Shown one piece after another: positions 37,250 to 45,996 of a DNA stretch of 64,000 bases. Numbering within the stretch: the stretch's first letter is position 1; every line of letters begins with the position of its first letter. A program made the translations under genes and the position numbers. This DNA is from JANOSH01 sp031415695. GTDB lineage: Bacteria > Actinomycetota > Acidimicrobiia > Acidimicrobiales > Ilumatobacteraceae. The notes below the pieces were generated by a model. It did not search any database, was not told the origin of the DNA, and worked only from the letters and a program-made list of their open reading frames with translations. The stretch covers positions 1 to 64,000 of the forward strand of contig JANOSH010000051.1 in assembly GCA_031415695.1 (NCBI GenBank), given 5' to 3'.

Positions 37250-38199
37250 CCCAGCGAGGCGCGTGCCGTACCGAACTGGGTTGTAATGACCCGGCCGTTA
37301 CGCTCCAGAGTGCTGGGGGCGAGGTCGGCGACGATAAAGGTGCGTTGCAGCCACCGGTCGGTTCCGTCGTAACGGGGGGTGAACGGTGAGCGGCCGTGCA
37401 CTGCCCGGGTGTTGTCGATGATCAGCAAGTCTCCTGGCTCCAACACCACCGAATGCTGGCGTGCCCGCACGGCGAAGGTGAGCCGTTGCAGGGCCCGCGT
37501 CCCGTCGGTCGTCGTCGACGCCATTAGTTCCTCATCGAAGGTGAACGTTGGTGCATCGTCGGGTCCTGTTACTACCGCCATAAGTGGGCCCGGTTCGGCG
37601 ACCGCGCCCTCGCGAAGGAACGACTCGTCAGGACGGGTACGAAACAGCGGCTGGCGCAACGTGGCCTTTGTAGCGTCGTCGAGATTGGCCAGGGCATCGC
37701 TGACCGTGCAAAAGGTGGTTTTGGCGGTGTGGTTACCGCGCAGACACAGCAATGCGAGAAGCCGCGGCTTGTGCGGGTGAAAGGCCGTTTCGGTGTGAAA
37801 CGCCAGCGTGACCGCTGACGATGTGGATACCTGACGGGCCGCAGCCTCGCGAACGGGGACCAGGTTCTGCACGATGTGGCCGCCAAGCTCGGGCAGGTAG
37901 CCAACCGGTTCCCCCGCCGCACTGGCGATGGTGAGCAATGTGAACTCGCTGCGTCGATCCTTGGCAACAATGGCGTCGGGTTGGGGAGGTGTGGCGGGCA
38001 GATCGCCGACGTCGACACCGCGCACGAGCAGGACCTCGGGCCCGTTGCCGGCGACGAGGTCGGAGAGCGCCGAGGTGAGCTGACCTGGAAGCTGACGCTT
38101 GGCTGCGACACACGCGTCGATGAAGCCGGGTGAACCGATCGAATGGTCGGCTATCGACGTGGGGACGTCGAGCGACACGGGCAGGGTGAGGCACAACAT
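37150..38199 (-). CDS. Clavaminate-synthase-like Fe(II)/2-oxoglutarate dioxygenase
   Basis: A 349-residue oxygenase of the TauD/CAS fold. Iron ligands are in FHTETAFHPHKPRLLALLC (His and Glu, an HxE form) and the distal His in RAVHGRSPF; the 2-oxoglutarate Arg follows in RWLQRTF. The HTE-x-x-FHP pattern is that of the clavaminate synthase, VioC and AsnO group, which hydroxylate amino acids such as Arg or Asn. The substrate is not known. A GntR gene lies 46 bases upstream on the same strand. The ATG at 38199 (MLCLTLPV) is used; an ATG seven codons upstream is possible. Confidence 0.82.
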   Translation of the reverse strand: MLCLTLPVSLDVPTSIADHSIGSPGFIDACVAAKRQLPGQLTSALSDLVAGNGPEVLLVRGVDVGDLPATPPQPDAIVAKDRRSEFTLLTIASAAGEPVGYLPELGGHIVQNLVPVREAAARQVSTSSAVTLAFHTETAFHPHKPRLLALLCLRGNHTAKTTFCTVSDALANLDDATKATLRQPLFRTRPDESFLREGAVAEPGPLMAVVTGPDDAPTFTFDEELMASTTTDGTRALQRLTFAVRARQHSVVLEPGDLLIIDNTRAVHGRSPFTPRYDGTDRWLQRTFIVADLAPSTLERNGRVITTQFGTARASLGYAEGAAGGRKSILRTKIPSSIDATASPIIAKS

Positions 38200-38245
38200 A
38201 TTCAAAGGTTGCCACAGCAACCTTCAAAGGTCAAGGATGTTTACC

Positions 38246-38965
38246 TTATGGTTCTGCCCGGTTCAGCAGCGCTCGAAGTTCGTCGCGGGTTGTGGACAAA
38301 TGCTCGACCATCGCCCTGGCTGCGCCATCGGGGTCGCTGCGTCGGATGGCGTCGGTGATCCGAACATGGTCGGCCAGGCTGTCGGCGGATCGACCGTCGT
38401 GCCACAGTTCGTCGGCCGGTTCGAACAAATCCCCCCGAGCTTGCTCAACCGCCGCCGCCAGCCGACCACTGCCCGACGCCTTGGCCAGAGTGGCGTGAAA
38501 AGCCACATCGGCCAGTCGATAGTCGCGTGGGCTCGTCACCCGTGCGAGGGTGCGGTTGGCGCGATCGAGCGTGGCGAGATCGGCGGTAGTTCGCCGTTCA
38601 GCCGCAAATCGCACCGCCTGGCACTCGACCGCCACCCGGAAGTCGACCAGGTCATCAAGCTCTAGGCGCATACGACGCGCCCAGGCCCGGAACGGCGCGT
38701 CGAGCGTGGCGACGAACCGTCCGCCACCGCTGCCGCGGCGCGCAACCAGGTATCCCTCGGCGTCGAGCAGGTCGAGCGCATCGCGAAGGCGGGGGCGGGT
38801 GACGCCGAGCCCGGTCGCCAATTCCCGTTCGGGAGGCAAGCGGTCGCCGGGGCCGAGTTCGCCCCGGTGAATCCGACCTCGGATCGCGGCAGCCAGTTCG
38901 TTCGGGCTCGGCAATGGCACGAGTGCAAGCCTGCCAGACCGGGACGTGTAAAGCTGCGAGCGCAT
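38246..38965 (-). CDS. GntR/FadR-family regulator
   Basis: A 239-residue regulator with an N-terminal winged HTH (IHRGELGPGDRLPPERELATGL, then GVTRPRLRDALDLLDAEGYL) and a C-terminal FCD ligand-binding domain (DLVDFRVAVECQAVRFAAE, DYRLADVAFHATLAKASGSG, ADHVRITDAI with the metal-binding Asp/His residues). It probably controls the adjacent dioxygenase gene in response to a small acid. The start is the first ATG after the stop region just 84 bases from the tRNA gene. Confidence 0.9.
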   Translation of the reverse strand: MRSQLYTSRSGRLALVPLPSPNELAAAIRGRIHRGELGPGDRLPPERELATGLGVTRPRLRDALDLLDAEGYLVARRGSGGGRFVATLDAPFRAWARRMRLELDDLVDFRVAVECQAVRFAAERRTTADLATLDRANRTLARVTSPRDYRLADVAFHATLAKASGSGRLAAAVEQARGDLFEPADELWHDGRSADSLADHVRITDAIRRSDPDGAARAMVEHLSTTRDELRALLNRAEP

Positions 38966-39049
38966 GCGACGTAGTGGGTCGGGCGCCAGACCCGGCGACG
39001 CAATGGCCTTGGGCACCGGTGTAACAGCTGATATGCTCTCGACCCGTAC

Positions 39050-39125
39050 GCGGATGTGGCTCAGCTGGTAGAGCATCACCTTGCCAAGGTGAGGGTCGCG
39101 AGTTCGAATCTCGTCATCCGCTCCA
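39050..39125 (+). tRNA. tRNA-Gly (GCC)
   Basis: The 7-bp acceptor stem GCGGATG/CATCCGC, D-arm, anticodon stem CACCT/AGGTG with loop TTGCCAA (anticodon GCC), T-arm with GTTCGAATC and an encoded CCA are all present. A 10-bp terminator hairpin follows at 39140. It is the intact member of a set of three; its 3' half is repeated at 43.13 and 46.00 kb, marking it as an integration site. Confidence 0.96.
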
Positions 39126-39139
39126 CAGAAACACCTGGT
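39078..39139. repeat. att-type direct repeat, copy 1 (within tRNA-Gly)
   Basis: This 62-bp stretch, from the anticodon arm through CCA and 14 bases beyond, is identical to 43126-43187. The first 48 bp also match 45997-46044. It is the expected attachment core for an integrase that targets the 3' half of this tRNA. Confidence 0.88.
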
Positions 39140-39162
39140 CAGCGGCCCTACAAGGGCCGCTG
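39140..39162 (+). terminator. Terminator hairpin of tRNA-Gly
   Basis: A perfect 10-bp stem (CAGCGGCCCT with AGGGCCGCTG) around a three-base loop, 15 bases after the CCA. Comparable hairpins follow both other att copies (near 43187 and 46055). Confidence 0.7.
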
Positions 39163-39184
39163 GCTTGCGTTTTCGGTGGGTTCG

Positions 39185-39213
39185 TGCCCATGAGATGCCC
39201 ATTGTGTGCCCAT
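39185..39213. repeat. Three TGCCCAT direct repeats beside att copy 1
   Basis: TGCCCAT occurs at 39185, 39196 and 39207, exactly 11 bp apart, one helical turn. Short repeats of this kind next to an att core often serve as integrase arm-type sites. Confidence 0.5.
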
Positions 39214-39305
39214 GGCCGCCGCTCCCGGACTCGTTTGCCGAAGGTGCTGTTTTGAGCGGAATTGTACGCTTCGATTTCTTGATGCCTCGCCGCGCAACTT
39301 GGTCG

Positions 39306-39346
39306 AAGTTGTACGGTACGATTATTTGAGGCACAACGTACAACTT
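39306..39346. promoter_or_regulatory. Inverted repeat upstream of the Fic gene
   Basis: A perfect 10-bp inverted repeat AAGTTGTACG ... CGTACAACTT with a 21-bp centre lies 10 bases before the Fic start; a further TTGTACG half-site is near 39266. It is probably the operator of this gene. Confidence 0.5.
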
Positions 39347-39355
39347 GGAGAGAGT

Positions 39356-40342
39356 ATGGCAGGACGCCCGCGTCGCGAAGACATCTACAACCGTCTTGAT
39401 GAAGCGTTCGACGAGCTCCGCACCCGGATGGGTGGCCTCCCGAGTCCGGTCGAAGCCGAAGGCATCTGGACGACGATTTGGTTCGAAGAAGCGCACCATT
39501 CGACGGCGATCGAGGGCAACACCCTCGTTCTGAAGCAGGTTGAACGGCTCCTCGCCGAAGGGCTCGCTATCGGTGACAGAGAACTGAAGGAGTACATGGA
39601 GGTGCGCGGCTACGCGAACGCTGCGCAATGGGTCTATGGCCAGGCACTCGAACCCGGTGCCTGGACGACCGGAGAACTACTCACCATCACGGAAGTTCGC
39701 GAAGTGCACGCCATGGCACTGACACCCGTCTGGGGTGTTGCGTCGCATCCCAACGCCACCGATCGAGAACGGCCAGGCAGCTTCCGCGAGCACGACATCC
39801 AACCGTTTCCCGGCGGCATGACACCTCCGCCATGGCCCGACGTGCCCAACGCAGTACGAGATTGGGTCGACTCGTTGAACGACGTCGCCCAGGCCGGCCG
39901 ACCGATCGAAACGCTCGCACGAGCGCACAACCACTTCGAACGCATCCACCCTTTCCTCGATGGGAACGGGCGCACAGGCCGGCTACTGCTCAACCTGGTG
40001 TTGGTCCGCCTCGGTTACGCCCCGGCGATCATCTACAAACGAGACCGCACCAAATATCTCAAGGCGCTCCGTTCCGCTGATGCCGGTGACCCTGGGCCGT
40101 TGGGTGAAATGTTGGCTCGCGCCGTGATGGACAACCTGTACCGATTCATTGTTCCGGCAGTCGCCGGACCGAACCGGCTCGTACCTCTCGCAGCACTCGC
40201 TGGCAGCGACGTCAACGAAGGAGCGTTGCGGACTGCTGCGAACCGGGGTCGCCTCCGCGCGCAAAAGGGGCAGGACGGACAATGGCGGAGCACCCGCGCA
40301 TGGGCCGACGAGTATCTCGCCACCCGCCACCGTCGCGTCTGA
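39356..40342 (+). CDS. Fic-domain protein (AMPylase type, self-inhibited)
   Basis: A 328-residue Fic protein, which transfers AMP or another nucleotide moiety to target proteins. The catalytic loop HPFLDGNGRTGRLL is intact (His, then GNGRxxR). The inhibitory helix motif HHSTAIEGNTL near the N-terminus (the S/T-x-x-x-E-G/N type) shows that activity is blocked in cis, so no separate antitoxin is needed. A C-terminal winged-helix-like region (ALRTAANRGRLRAQKG) may bind DNA. The start at 39356 follows GGAGAG; it is the only clear cargo gene of the first tRNA-Gly interval. Confidence 0.9.
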   Translation: MAGRPRREDIYNRLDEAFDELRTRMGGLPSPVEAEGIWTTIWFEEAHHSTAIEGNTLVLKQVERLLAEGLAIGDRELKEYMEVRGYANAAQWVYGQALEPGAWTTGELLTITEVREVHAMALTPVWGVASHPNATDRERPGSFREHDIQPFPGGMTPPPWPDVPNAVRDWVDSLNDVAQAGRPIETLARAHNHFERIHPFLDGNGRTGRLLLNLVLVRLGYAPAIIYKRDRTKYLKALRSADAGDPGPLGEMLARAVMDNLYRFIVPAVAGPNRLVPLAALAGSDVNEGALRTAANRGRLRAQKGQDGQWRSTRAWADEYLATRHRRV

Positions 40343-40580
40343 TCGGACGGCTACGCGGTCGTTCACAAGGCAAGCTGACGAGCACATAGCGCGCGGGTGA
40401 TGGTAGACCTGTTGTCGGCGTTCAAGTAATGCCGCAGTGTTTGGGGGTTTCGTTCAAGTAATGCCGCACTCCTCGTTCACGTAATCCCGCAGTTGGGGTG
40501 GGTGTTCGGGGGTGTGTCCACCAGTTCGGTTCTGCCTTTAGGTAGTACCTCTCGTGTCAATCCGGATGCGAGGAGAACTT

Positions 40581-42140
40581 GTGGCAAGGAGAACGTTCGA
40601 GATGATCGACGTCGTCGAAATTTTGGAGCATTGGCATGCTGGCCGTCCGAAAGCGGTGATCGCTGCCTCGGTTGGTGTGGATCGTGGCACGATCGCTCGT
40701 TATGTGGCTCCGGCGGTCGCGGCGGGGATCACGCCGGGCGGGCCTCGATTGTCTCGGGCGCAGTGGCTGGTGTTGGTGCAGGGTTGGCACCCGAAACTTG
40801 TTGACGCGAAAGCGCGGTCGTTCACGTATCGGGTGATCAATGCGCACCGGGCGTTGATCGCGACGATGTTGGCCACGAACACGGTGACGACGGTGCATCA
40901 ACGCATGCGCGATGACCATGGTTTGGACGTGAAAATTTCGAGTTTCCGCCGGTATGTGCAGCTCGAATTCCCGGCGCGTATCGAGGTGGCGTCAGTCACG
41001 GTTTGGCGTCCGGATGTCCCCGCTGGTGACGAAGCCCAGATCGATTACGGCTATCTCGGTCAATGGCATGACCCGCTCACTGACCGGGTCCGGCGGGTGT
41101 GGGCGTTCGTGATGGTGTTGGCGTGTTGCCGTCACATGTTCGTGCGGCCGGTCCTCATCATGGACACGACTGCATGGCTCGAAGCCCACGTCGCCGGGTT
41201 CGAATTTTTTGGTGTGACACCAGCTCGCCTGGTGCCGGATAACTTGAAGACCGGGGTCATCAAACCCGATTTGTATGACCCGAAACTCAACCGTGCGTAC
41301 GCAGAGTTGGCGGAGCATTACGGCTGTCTGATCGACCCGGCTAGAGCCTCAAAACCTAAGGACAAGGCCCGGGTCGAACGGATGATGCCCTATGTTCGCG
41401 ACAGTTTCTGGCAGGGCCGAACATGGACGTCGCTCGAAGCAATGCAAACCGCCGCTGTTGTGTGGTCTGGCGAGGTTGCGGGGATGCGCTCTCATCGTGG
41501 GATCGACGGCGCGCAGCCGGCCGTGGTGTTCCGGGCGGTCTCCCAGTCGAAGATGCGGCCGTTGCCGCACCAGACGTTCGAGCTTGCCATGTGGTCCCGC
41601 CCGAAAGTCGCTCCCGACTGCCATATCGCCGTTGGGGGCGTGTTGTATTCGGTGCCGTGGCGGTGGATCGGCACTAAGGTCGATGCCCGCCTCACCGCCT
41701 ATCGGATCGAGGTATTTGTCGGTCTTGACCTGGTCAAATCCCATCAGCGGGCCAGCAAAGGGCGGGTCACCGATCCGGCCGATTACCCACCGGACAAGGT
41801 CGCGTTCTTCCAACGCACCCCCGTGTGGTGTCGACACCGTGCCGCCGAGATCGGCCCGAACACCATCATCGTCATCAACGACCTGCTCGCCGTGAACGTG
41901 CTCCATCAGCTACGCGCCGCCCAAGGAATCATCGGACTCGCCACCAAACACACACCCGCCCGGGTGGACGCCGCGTGCCGACGAGCCGTCGAGGTTGGCG
42001 ACCCGTCGTATCGCACGATCCGAGGCATCCTCGCCGCCGGGACCGAGAACGACAACCAGCCACAACCCGTCGCCCCCCAAGCACCCGCCCATCTCCACGG
42101 CCCAGCCCGCCTCTTCGACAGTGACCAGGCCGCATCATGA
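40581..42140 (+). CDS. istA: IS21-family transposase IstA
   Basis: A DDE-type transposase of 519 residues. The N-terminal HTH (VVEILEHWHAGRPKAVIAAS, then VGVDRGTIARYV) is followed by the catalytic core: Asp in GDEAQIDYGYLG, Asp in RLVPDNLKTGV and Glu in KDKARVERMMPYV. The GTG at 40581 is used because AGGAG precedes it; upstream ATGs lack one. It works with IstB encoded just downstream. Confidence 0.93.
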   Translation: MARRTFEMIDVVEILEHWHAGRPKAVIAASVGVDRGTIARYVAPAVAAGITPGGPRLSRAQWLVLVQGWHPKLVDAKARSFTYRVINAHRALIATMLATNTVTTVHQRMRDDHGLDVKISSFRRYVQLEFPARIEVASVTVWRPDVPAGDEAQIDYGYLGQWHDPLTDRVRRVWAFVMVLACCRHMFVRPVLIMDTTAWLEAHVAGFEFFGVTPARLVPDNLKTGVIKPDLYDPKLNRAYAELAEHYGCLIDPARASKPKDKARVERMMPYVRDSFWQGRTWTSLEAMQTAAVVWSGEVAGMRSHRGIDGAQPAVVFRAVSQSKMRPLPHQTFELAMWSRPKVAPDCHIAVGGVLYSVPWRWIGTKVDARLTAYRIEVFVGLDLVKSHQRASKGRVTDPADYPPDKVAFFQRTPVWCRHRAAEIGPNTIIVINDLLAVNVLHQLRAAQGIIGLATKHTPARVDAACRRAVEVGDPSYRTIRGILAAGTENDNQPQPVAPQAPAHLHGPARLFDSDQAAS

Positions 42141-42198
42141 CCCCGCTGTTGGCCAGCCAACCGACAGCGGTCCAACCCAACCCTGAAAGGCACCCATC

Positions 42199-42957
42199 AT
42201 GACCAGAGACCATCAGATCGAACCGGTGTTACGCACCCTCAAGCTATCTGGGATGCTCGACACGCTCGACGCCCGACTGGCTCAAGCACGTGCCGGGGAC
42301 CTCGGCCACATCGAGTTCCTCCAAGCCCTCTGCCAAGACGAGATCGGCCGCAGGGACGCCACCGCGGTCATCCGCCGGGTCCGGGCCGCCCGGTTCGAGC
42401 AAACCACCAGCCTCGAAGATTTCGACTTCGGATACAACCCTGCGATCCCCGCCGCGGTCATCCGAGATTTCGCGACGTTGCGGTTTCTCACGACCGGCGA
42501 ATCGATCTTGCTGCACGGCCCCGTCGGCGTCGGCAAAACGTTCATCGCCCAGGCCATCGGTCATCACGCATGCCGCCACAACCATTCCGTCGTGTTCACC
42601 AAAACCAGCCGACTGCTCGCCGACCTCGCCGGCGGGCACGCCGACCGCACCTGGACCAACCGGCTACGAAAATGGTCCCGGCCGGACCTGCTAATCCTGG
42701 ACGATTTCGCCATGCGCGACTTCACCGCCGGGCAAGCCGACGATCTCTACGAGCTCATCACCGACAGAGCCACCAAATCGATCGTGATCACCTCGAACAG
42801 AAAGCCCGAAGACTGGTACCCGCTCTTCCCGAACCCCGTCGTTGCCGAGTCCATCCTCGACAGACTCACGAACACAGCCCACCAAATCCACATGACAGGC
42901 CGCTCCTACCGGCCAAACAAGCGGCCCGCCACGACAACGACAGCCGCCACAAGCTAA
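42199..42957 (+). CDS. istB: IS21-family helper ATPase IstB
   Basis: A DnaC-like AAA+ ATPase of 252 residues that helps select targets for IstA. Walker A is HGPVGVGKTFIAQAIG and Walker B is PDLLILDDFAMRDF; the arginine region ITSNRKPEDWYPLF and the end LTNTAHQIHMTGRSYR are typical. It begins 58 bases after istA and ends shortly before the right end of the element. Confidence 0.95.
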   Translation: MTRDHQIEPVLRTLKLSGMLDTLDARLAQARAGDLGHIEFLQALCQDEIGRRDATAVIRRVRAARFEQTTSLEDFDFGYNPAIPAAVIRDFATLRFLTTGESILLHGPVGVGKTFIAQAIGHHACRHNHSVVFTKTSRLLADLAGGHADRTWTNRLRKWSRPDLLILDDFAMRDFTAGQADDLYELITDRATKSIVITSNRKPEDWYPLFPNPVVAESILDRLTNTAHQIHMTGRSYRPNKRPATTTTAATS

Positions 42958-43125
42958 AACATCAACACAGAACCAACTGCGGGAATACTTGAACCACCCC
43001 CTGCGGCATTACGTGATCCCCGACACCTGTATACGAACTAGACGGAACAGACGGACTTCCCGGACGGTTTTTCGAACTGTGGAGTACTGCAGCGCACTAG
43101 ACGGGCTGTACGGACGGTGACCACA

Positions 43126-43187
43126 ACCTTGCCAAGGTGAGGGTCGCGAGTTCGAATCTCGTCATCCGCTCCACAGAAACACCTGGT
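43126..43187. repeat. att-type direct repeat, copy 2
   Basis: 62 bp identical to 39078-39139, so it restores the tRNA 3' half but lacks the 5' half. It closes the first integrated interval (about 4.05 kb with the IS) and opens the second. A hairpin-forming GAGAGGC/GCCTCTC stretch follows. Confidence 0.88.
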
Positions 43188-43231
43188 GAGAGGCCCTTTC
43201 GAGAGCCTCTCGTCGCGTCTGGGGTCAAGTC

Positions 43232-43265
43232 GCTCTACCGTTTTGCTCTACCGTTTTGCTCTACC
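43232..43265. repeat. Three GCTCTACC direct repeats beside att copy 2
   Basis: GCTCTACC at 43232, 43245 and 43258, 13 bp apart, part of a longer GCTCTACCGTTTT unit. Inverted TAGAGC motifs occur near the right end of the same interval (45883-45905). Candidate integrase arm-type sites. Confidence 0.5.
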
Positions 43266-43418
43266 ATTCTTGATGTAGTCGCCGTCGGCGGGACCGAGAA
43301 CAGACAGGGAGGCCTGTGATGGGAGCCTCGAAACAAGCATTTGTGGAGGCCAGTTCGCCGGTCGCGGACGGCCCCGAGCCGGGTGGTTCGGCGGCTTCGA
43401 AGCGTCTCCGGTCGAAAG

Positions 43419-44740
43419 GGAGTGTTCGTCGAGGGGTTCGACCTCAACGCCGTCGCGGCCGTGACGGCGCTCGAACGACGCGCCGCGACGGTCCACATCG
43501 AATCGCTCCAAGCGAAGTCGCTTGTCGTGCGCGCCGACAAGGGTAAGGCGACGCGGTTCCGGTTGCTCGAAACGGTCAAAGCGTACGCCGAAGACCGACT
43601 GGTCGACACCGGCGAAGCCGCCGTGGTGCGTGACCGTCACCTCGCCCATTTCCACAAGCTCGCGATGGTTGGGGGTCCTTCGAATGGGCCGCCGACCACG
43701 AACAGTGGGTCACCGCCGGGGAACTCGCGAACACCAGCTTCGAGGCGTACTGGCTCGATGTCCGGCTCGCCGAACTCAACAACCTACTCTCCCGAGCCGC
43801 AGCCCACGGTGAGGCGCTCGGACCCGACTTGCACGGCTGCATCACCGTGCAACGCTGGGGTTCATCGCTCCTCCTGAGCGAGTTGGGTCAGTGCATCGCT
43901 CGGCTCGCAGAGCTGCACGCGATGCCGCTTGCGGCGTTCCGATCGATCGGGTGGAGACTGAGCGCGTTGATGATCGCGGGTGTGGAGCCGACGAAGGTCG
44001 AAGGGTTTCTCGCGAAGGCACAAGCCGAACTCAATCACAATGATGATGCCAACACTGGCCCATCCGACGTACTTGCCGCGACCTTGTTGTGCGAGTGGGC
44101 TGTCCGCCAGAACTCGGCGCTGATAGGCGGCGATTTCGAAGAGGCAGCCGACGTCTACCAACGTGTCATCGCGGCGCCAGGCAACGTCATGCGCAGCGTT
44201 TGGATGATCTACATGTCGGTAGAATCCGCGATGGCGGAAGTGATGATCGGCCGGCCGGACGTCGCTCTGACAACGGTTGCAGCTCTCGACGAATACGACT
44301 TGCCGACCATGGACGGGACCGATGTGCGGGCCCTGGCCCACCTCGCGCTCGGCGACATCGACAAGGCCACCGAACACATTCGTCTACACGCCAAGCGAGC
44401 AGCAACCGGCCGCTACTCGCGTGAGTCCAATGACGCGATGCTCCTGCTCGCCGCACTCGCCCACCACAACGGCGACGACGGCGCTGCACGGCGGCTCATG
44501 CTCGACGCAGGTCTCGGCCGCTCATCCAGCAGCATCGGCCACGCACTCCACCTCGCGGGCCAACTCGACATCGCGGACGCCTACGCCGCCGGCATGCACG
44601 AGCTGCGTCAGCCCGGCAACCCCCATGGACCCCTGGGCGCCCGGCCCCTGCCGCCCTCGGCCGGGCCTCACACGCGGGCCGTGGCGTTCACGACGGTACC
44701 GATAGCGGGGTATTCGAAGCGGCCCTCGGACCCGATCTGA
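43419..44740 (+). pseudogene. Broken LuxR/AfsR-type regulator ATPase (C-terminal part)
   Basis: The fragment opens at GVFVEGFDLNAVAAV, followed by LQAKSLVVRADKGKATRFRL and LLETVKAYAEDRL, the winged-helix part after the NB-ARC-like ATPase of large transcription regulators. At about 43672 a G-run causes a frameshift; the other frame continues FEWAADHEQWVTAGELANTS and then a long helical TPR-like region to 44740. The P-loop and everything before it are missing, cut off near the att copy. Decayed cargo of the second interval. A short untranslated stretch with no supported gene follows to 44940. Confidence 0.75.
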
Positions 44741-44940
44741 CCAACTCCCGGAGCCGATCTCCCTTGATCAGATGGACCGCCATCTGTGGCCTTCGTACTT
44801 CGCTCGGCCGAAGGCCTCCAGCTCGATCATGTGTGCCGTCGAACGGGCTGAGCACCACCGTCGACGTCGGGCAGCAGGAGCGGCTTCACTCGAACGAGGA
44901 AGTCGGAAGCGAAAGCCGGCGTGGATCGGGTGTGCGGAGC

Positions 44941-44989
44941 GCTGAACCGTCGCGTGCCCGTCGCGTATGCTTTGGTCGGAGGTGACGAC
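44941..44989 (+). promoter_or_regulatory. Shared promoter and leader, copy 1 (nucleotidyltransferase module)
   Basis: The -10 box TATGCT (44966-44971) and GGAGG ribosome site lie in a 49-bp block that recurs almost unchanged at 59804-59853 and, less well, at 48217-48266. The -35 region may be CTGAAC. Confidence 0.55.
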
Positions 44990-45319
44990 GTGTTGACGGA
45001 TATCGAGCCTCGGGTGAAGGCCCGAGTCGAGCAACTCATCGACCAGGTGGGTGTGGAGGAGTTCCGTCGCGGTGTCGCGCAGTTCACCGGCTGGCGTATC
45101 GACTCGATGACGCTTGACGACGTGATCGGGTTGTATGTCATGGCCCGCCGAGGACGCGTGCATCCGCCGGAGCGGACGCGTCGGGCGTTGGCGGTGTTGC
45201 CGACGCTGCCGGGCCGCACTGACGATGACCACTTTCGGGATCGCAATGGCCGTCCGATCACAGCTGAGCAGTATGTCGAGATGCGGACGGCGCTGAGAGT
45301 GGGCCTCGCACAGGCGTGA
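44990..45319 (+). CDS. Antitoxin-like partner of a nucleotidyltransferase, copy 1
   Basis: A 109-residue, mostly helical protein (VLTDIEPRVKARVEQLIDQV, EEFRRGVAQFTGW, DDVIGLYVMARRGR). The same-sized paralogue at 48267-48596 is highly similar. It is followed with a four-base overlap by a nucleotidyltransferase gene, which is the usual order for a two-gene toxin-antitoxin module of this kind. I do not recognise a named family. The GTG start is preferred because the second copy has TTG at the same place. Confidence 0.6.
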   Translation: MLTDIEPRVKARVEQLIDQVGVEEFRRGVAQFTGWRIDSMTLDDVIGLYVMARRGRVHPPERTRRALAVLPTLPGRTDDDHFRDRNGRPITAEQYVEMRTALRVGLAQA

Positions 45320-45879
45320 GCGACGACGAACCGGAGTACGACCTCGCCCGAATGATCGACGTGCTGGAGCACCACGGCGTCCGGTATGTACTGATCGGTG
45401 GGTGTGTCGGGAACGTTTCACGGGATGATCGAGTACCGGACCAAGGACGTCGACGTACTCGTGCAGGACTCGATGGACAATTTCGCTCAGTTGGCTGCGG
45501 CGCTGATGGAACTCGGCGCTCGGCCGGCCAGGACCAGCGACCGACGTCCGATCACGGCCGAGGACCTTGCGATCGCGAACACACAGTGGGATACCGACGC
45601 AGGAGCACTGGACGTGCTCGTGTCGGCCGCTTGGCCACACGACTCGACCGTCGTGTATGCCGACATCCGCCGCAACGCCGGGTTGGTCGAGGTTGGGGGC
45701 CACGCCGTCGCGGCGGCGTCGCTCGACGATCTGATCCGGATGAAGGAAGCCGCCGACCGCTACAAGGACACCTCGCCCTTCCAGAACTCCGCCGGCTCCG
45801 CGGCGACCGGTATCCAAACGAGAACAGCGGCTACGACCCGTTCGGCGTGTTCAACATCGAAGATGGCACCGACGACTGA
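45316..45879 (+). pseudogene. Nucleotidyltransferase (AbiEii/DUF6036-like) with two compensating frameshifts
   Basis: The start MSDDEPEYDLARMIDVLEHH, then GVRYVLIGG, and the end (RYPNENSGYDPFGVFNIED) are in one frame. The middle is in another: GVSGTFHGMIEYRTKDVDVL with the catalytic DxD-type KDVDVLV, through ASLDDLIRMKEAADRYKD. The first shift is near 45405 (an extra G), the second near 45772. The outer frame happens to stay open throughout, so a 187-residue protein could be made but would lack the active site. It pairs with the gene upstream. Confidence 0.72.
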
Positions 45880-45996
45880 GTAGAGCGATGGTAGAGCGCT
45901 CTACGTTCTCTGCGGATTTGGGCGGATTTGGTGGACTCGGGCGGACGTCGCATGGCGATCTACCAGGTGAAATGGATCCTCAGGACGGTCTCGGGA

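Larger units (their letters stand above)
40413..43025. mobile_element. Complete IS21-family insertion sequence
   Basis: The element is about 2.6 kb with ends TGTCGG ... CGACA, bearing istA and istB in order. The 5-bp sequence CCTGT flanks it on both sides (40408-40412 and 43026-43030), a target-site duplication. Several copies of a TTCAAGTAATGCCGCA-like motif line the left end (near 40420, 40452 and 40475) with matching inverted copies at the right end (near 42975 and 42999); these are the multiple terminal transposase sites typical of IS21. It appears intact and recent. It was inserted into the first tRNA-Gly interval. Confidence 0.92.

Noticed and set aside
38246..39628. A 460-codon reading frame for the GntR regulator
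   Set aside because: The upstream part runs antisense through the tRNA-Gly gene; the family N-terminus fits a start at 38965.
44768..45817. A 349-codon minus-strand frame
   Set aside because: It is antisense to the antitoxin-like gene and the nucleotidyltransferase and is rich in Arg/His, typical of a GC-rich shadow.
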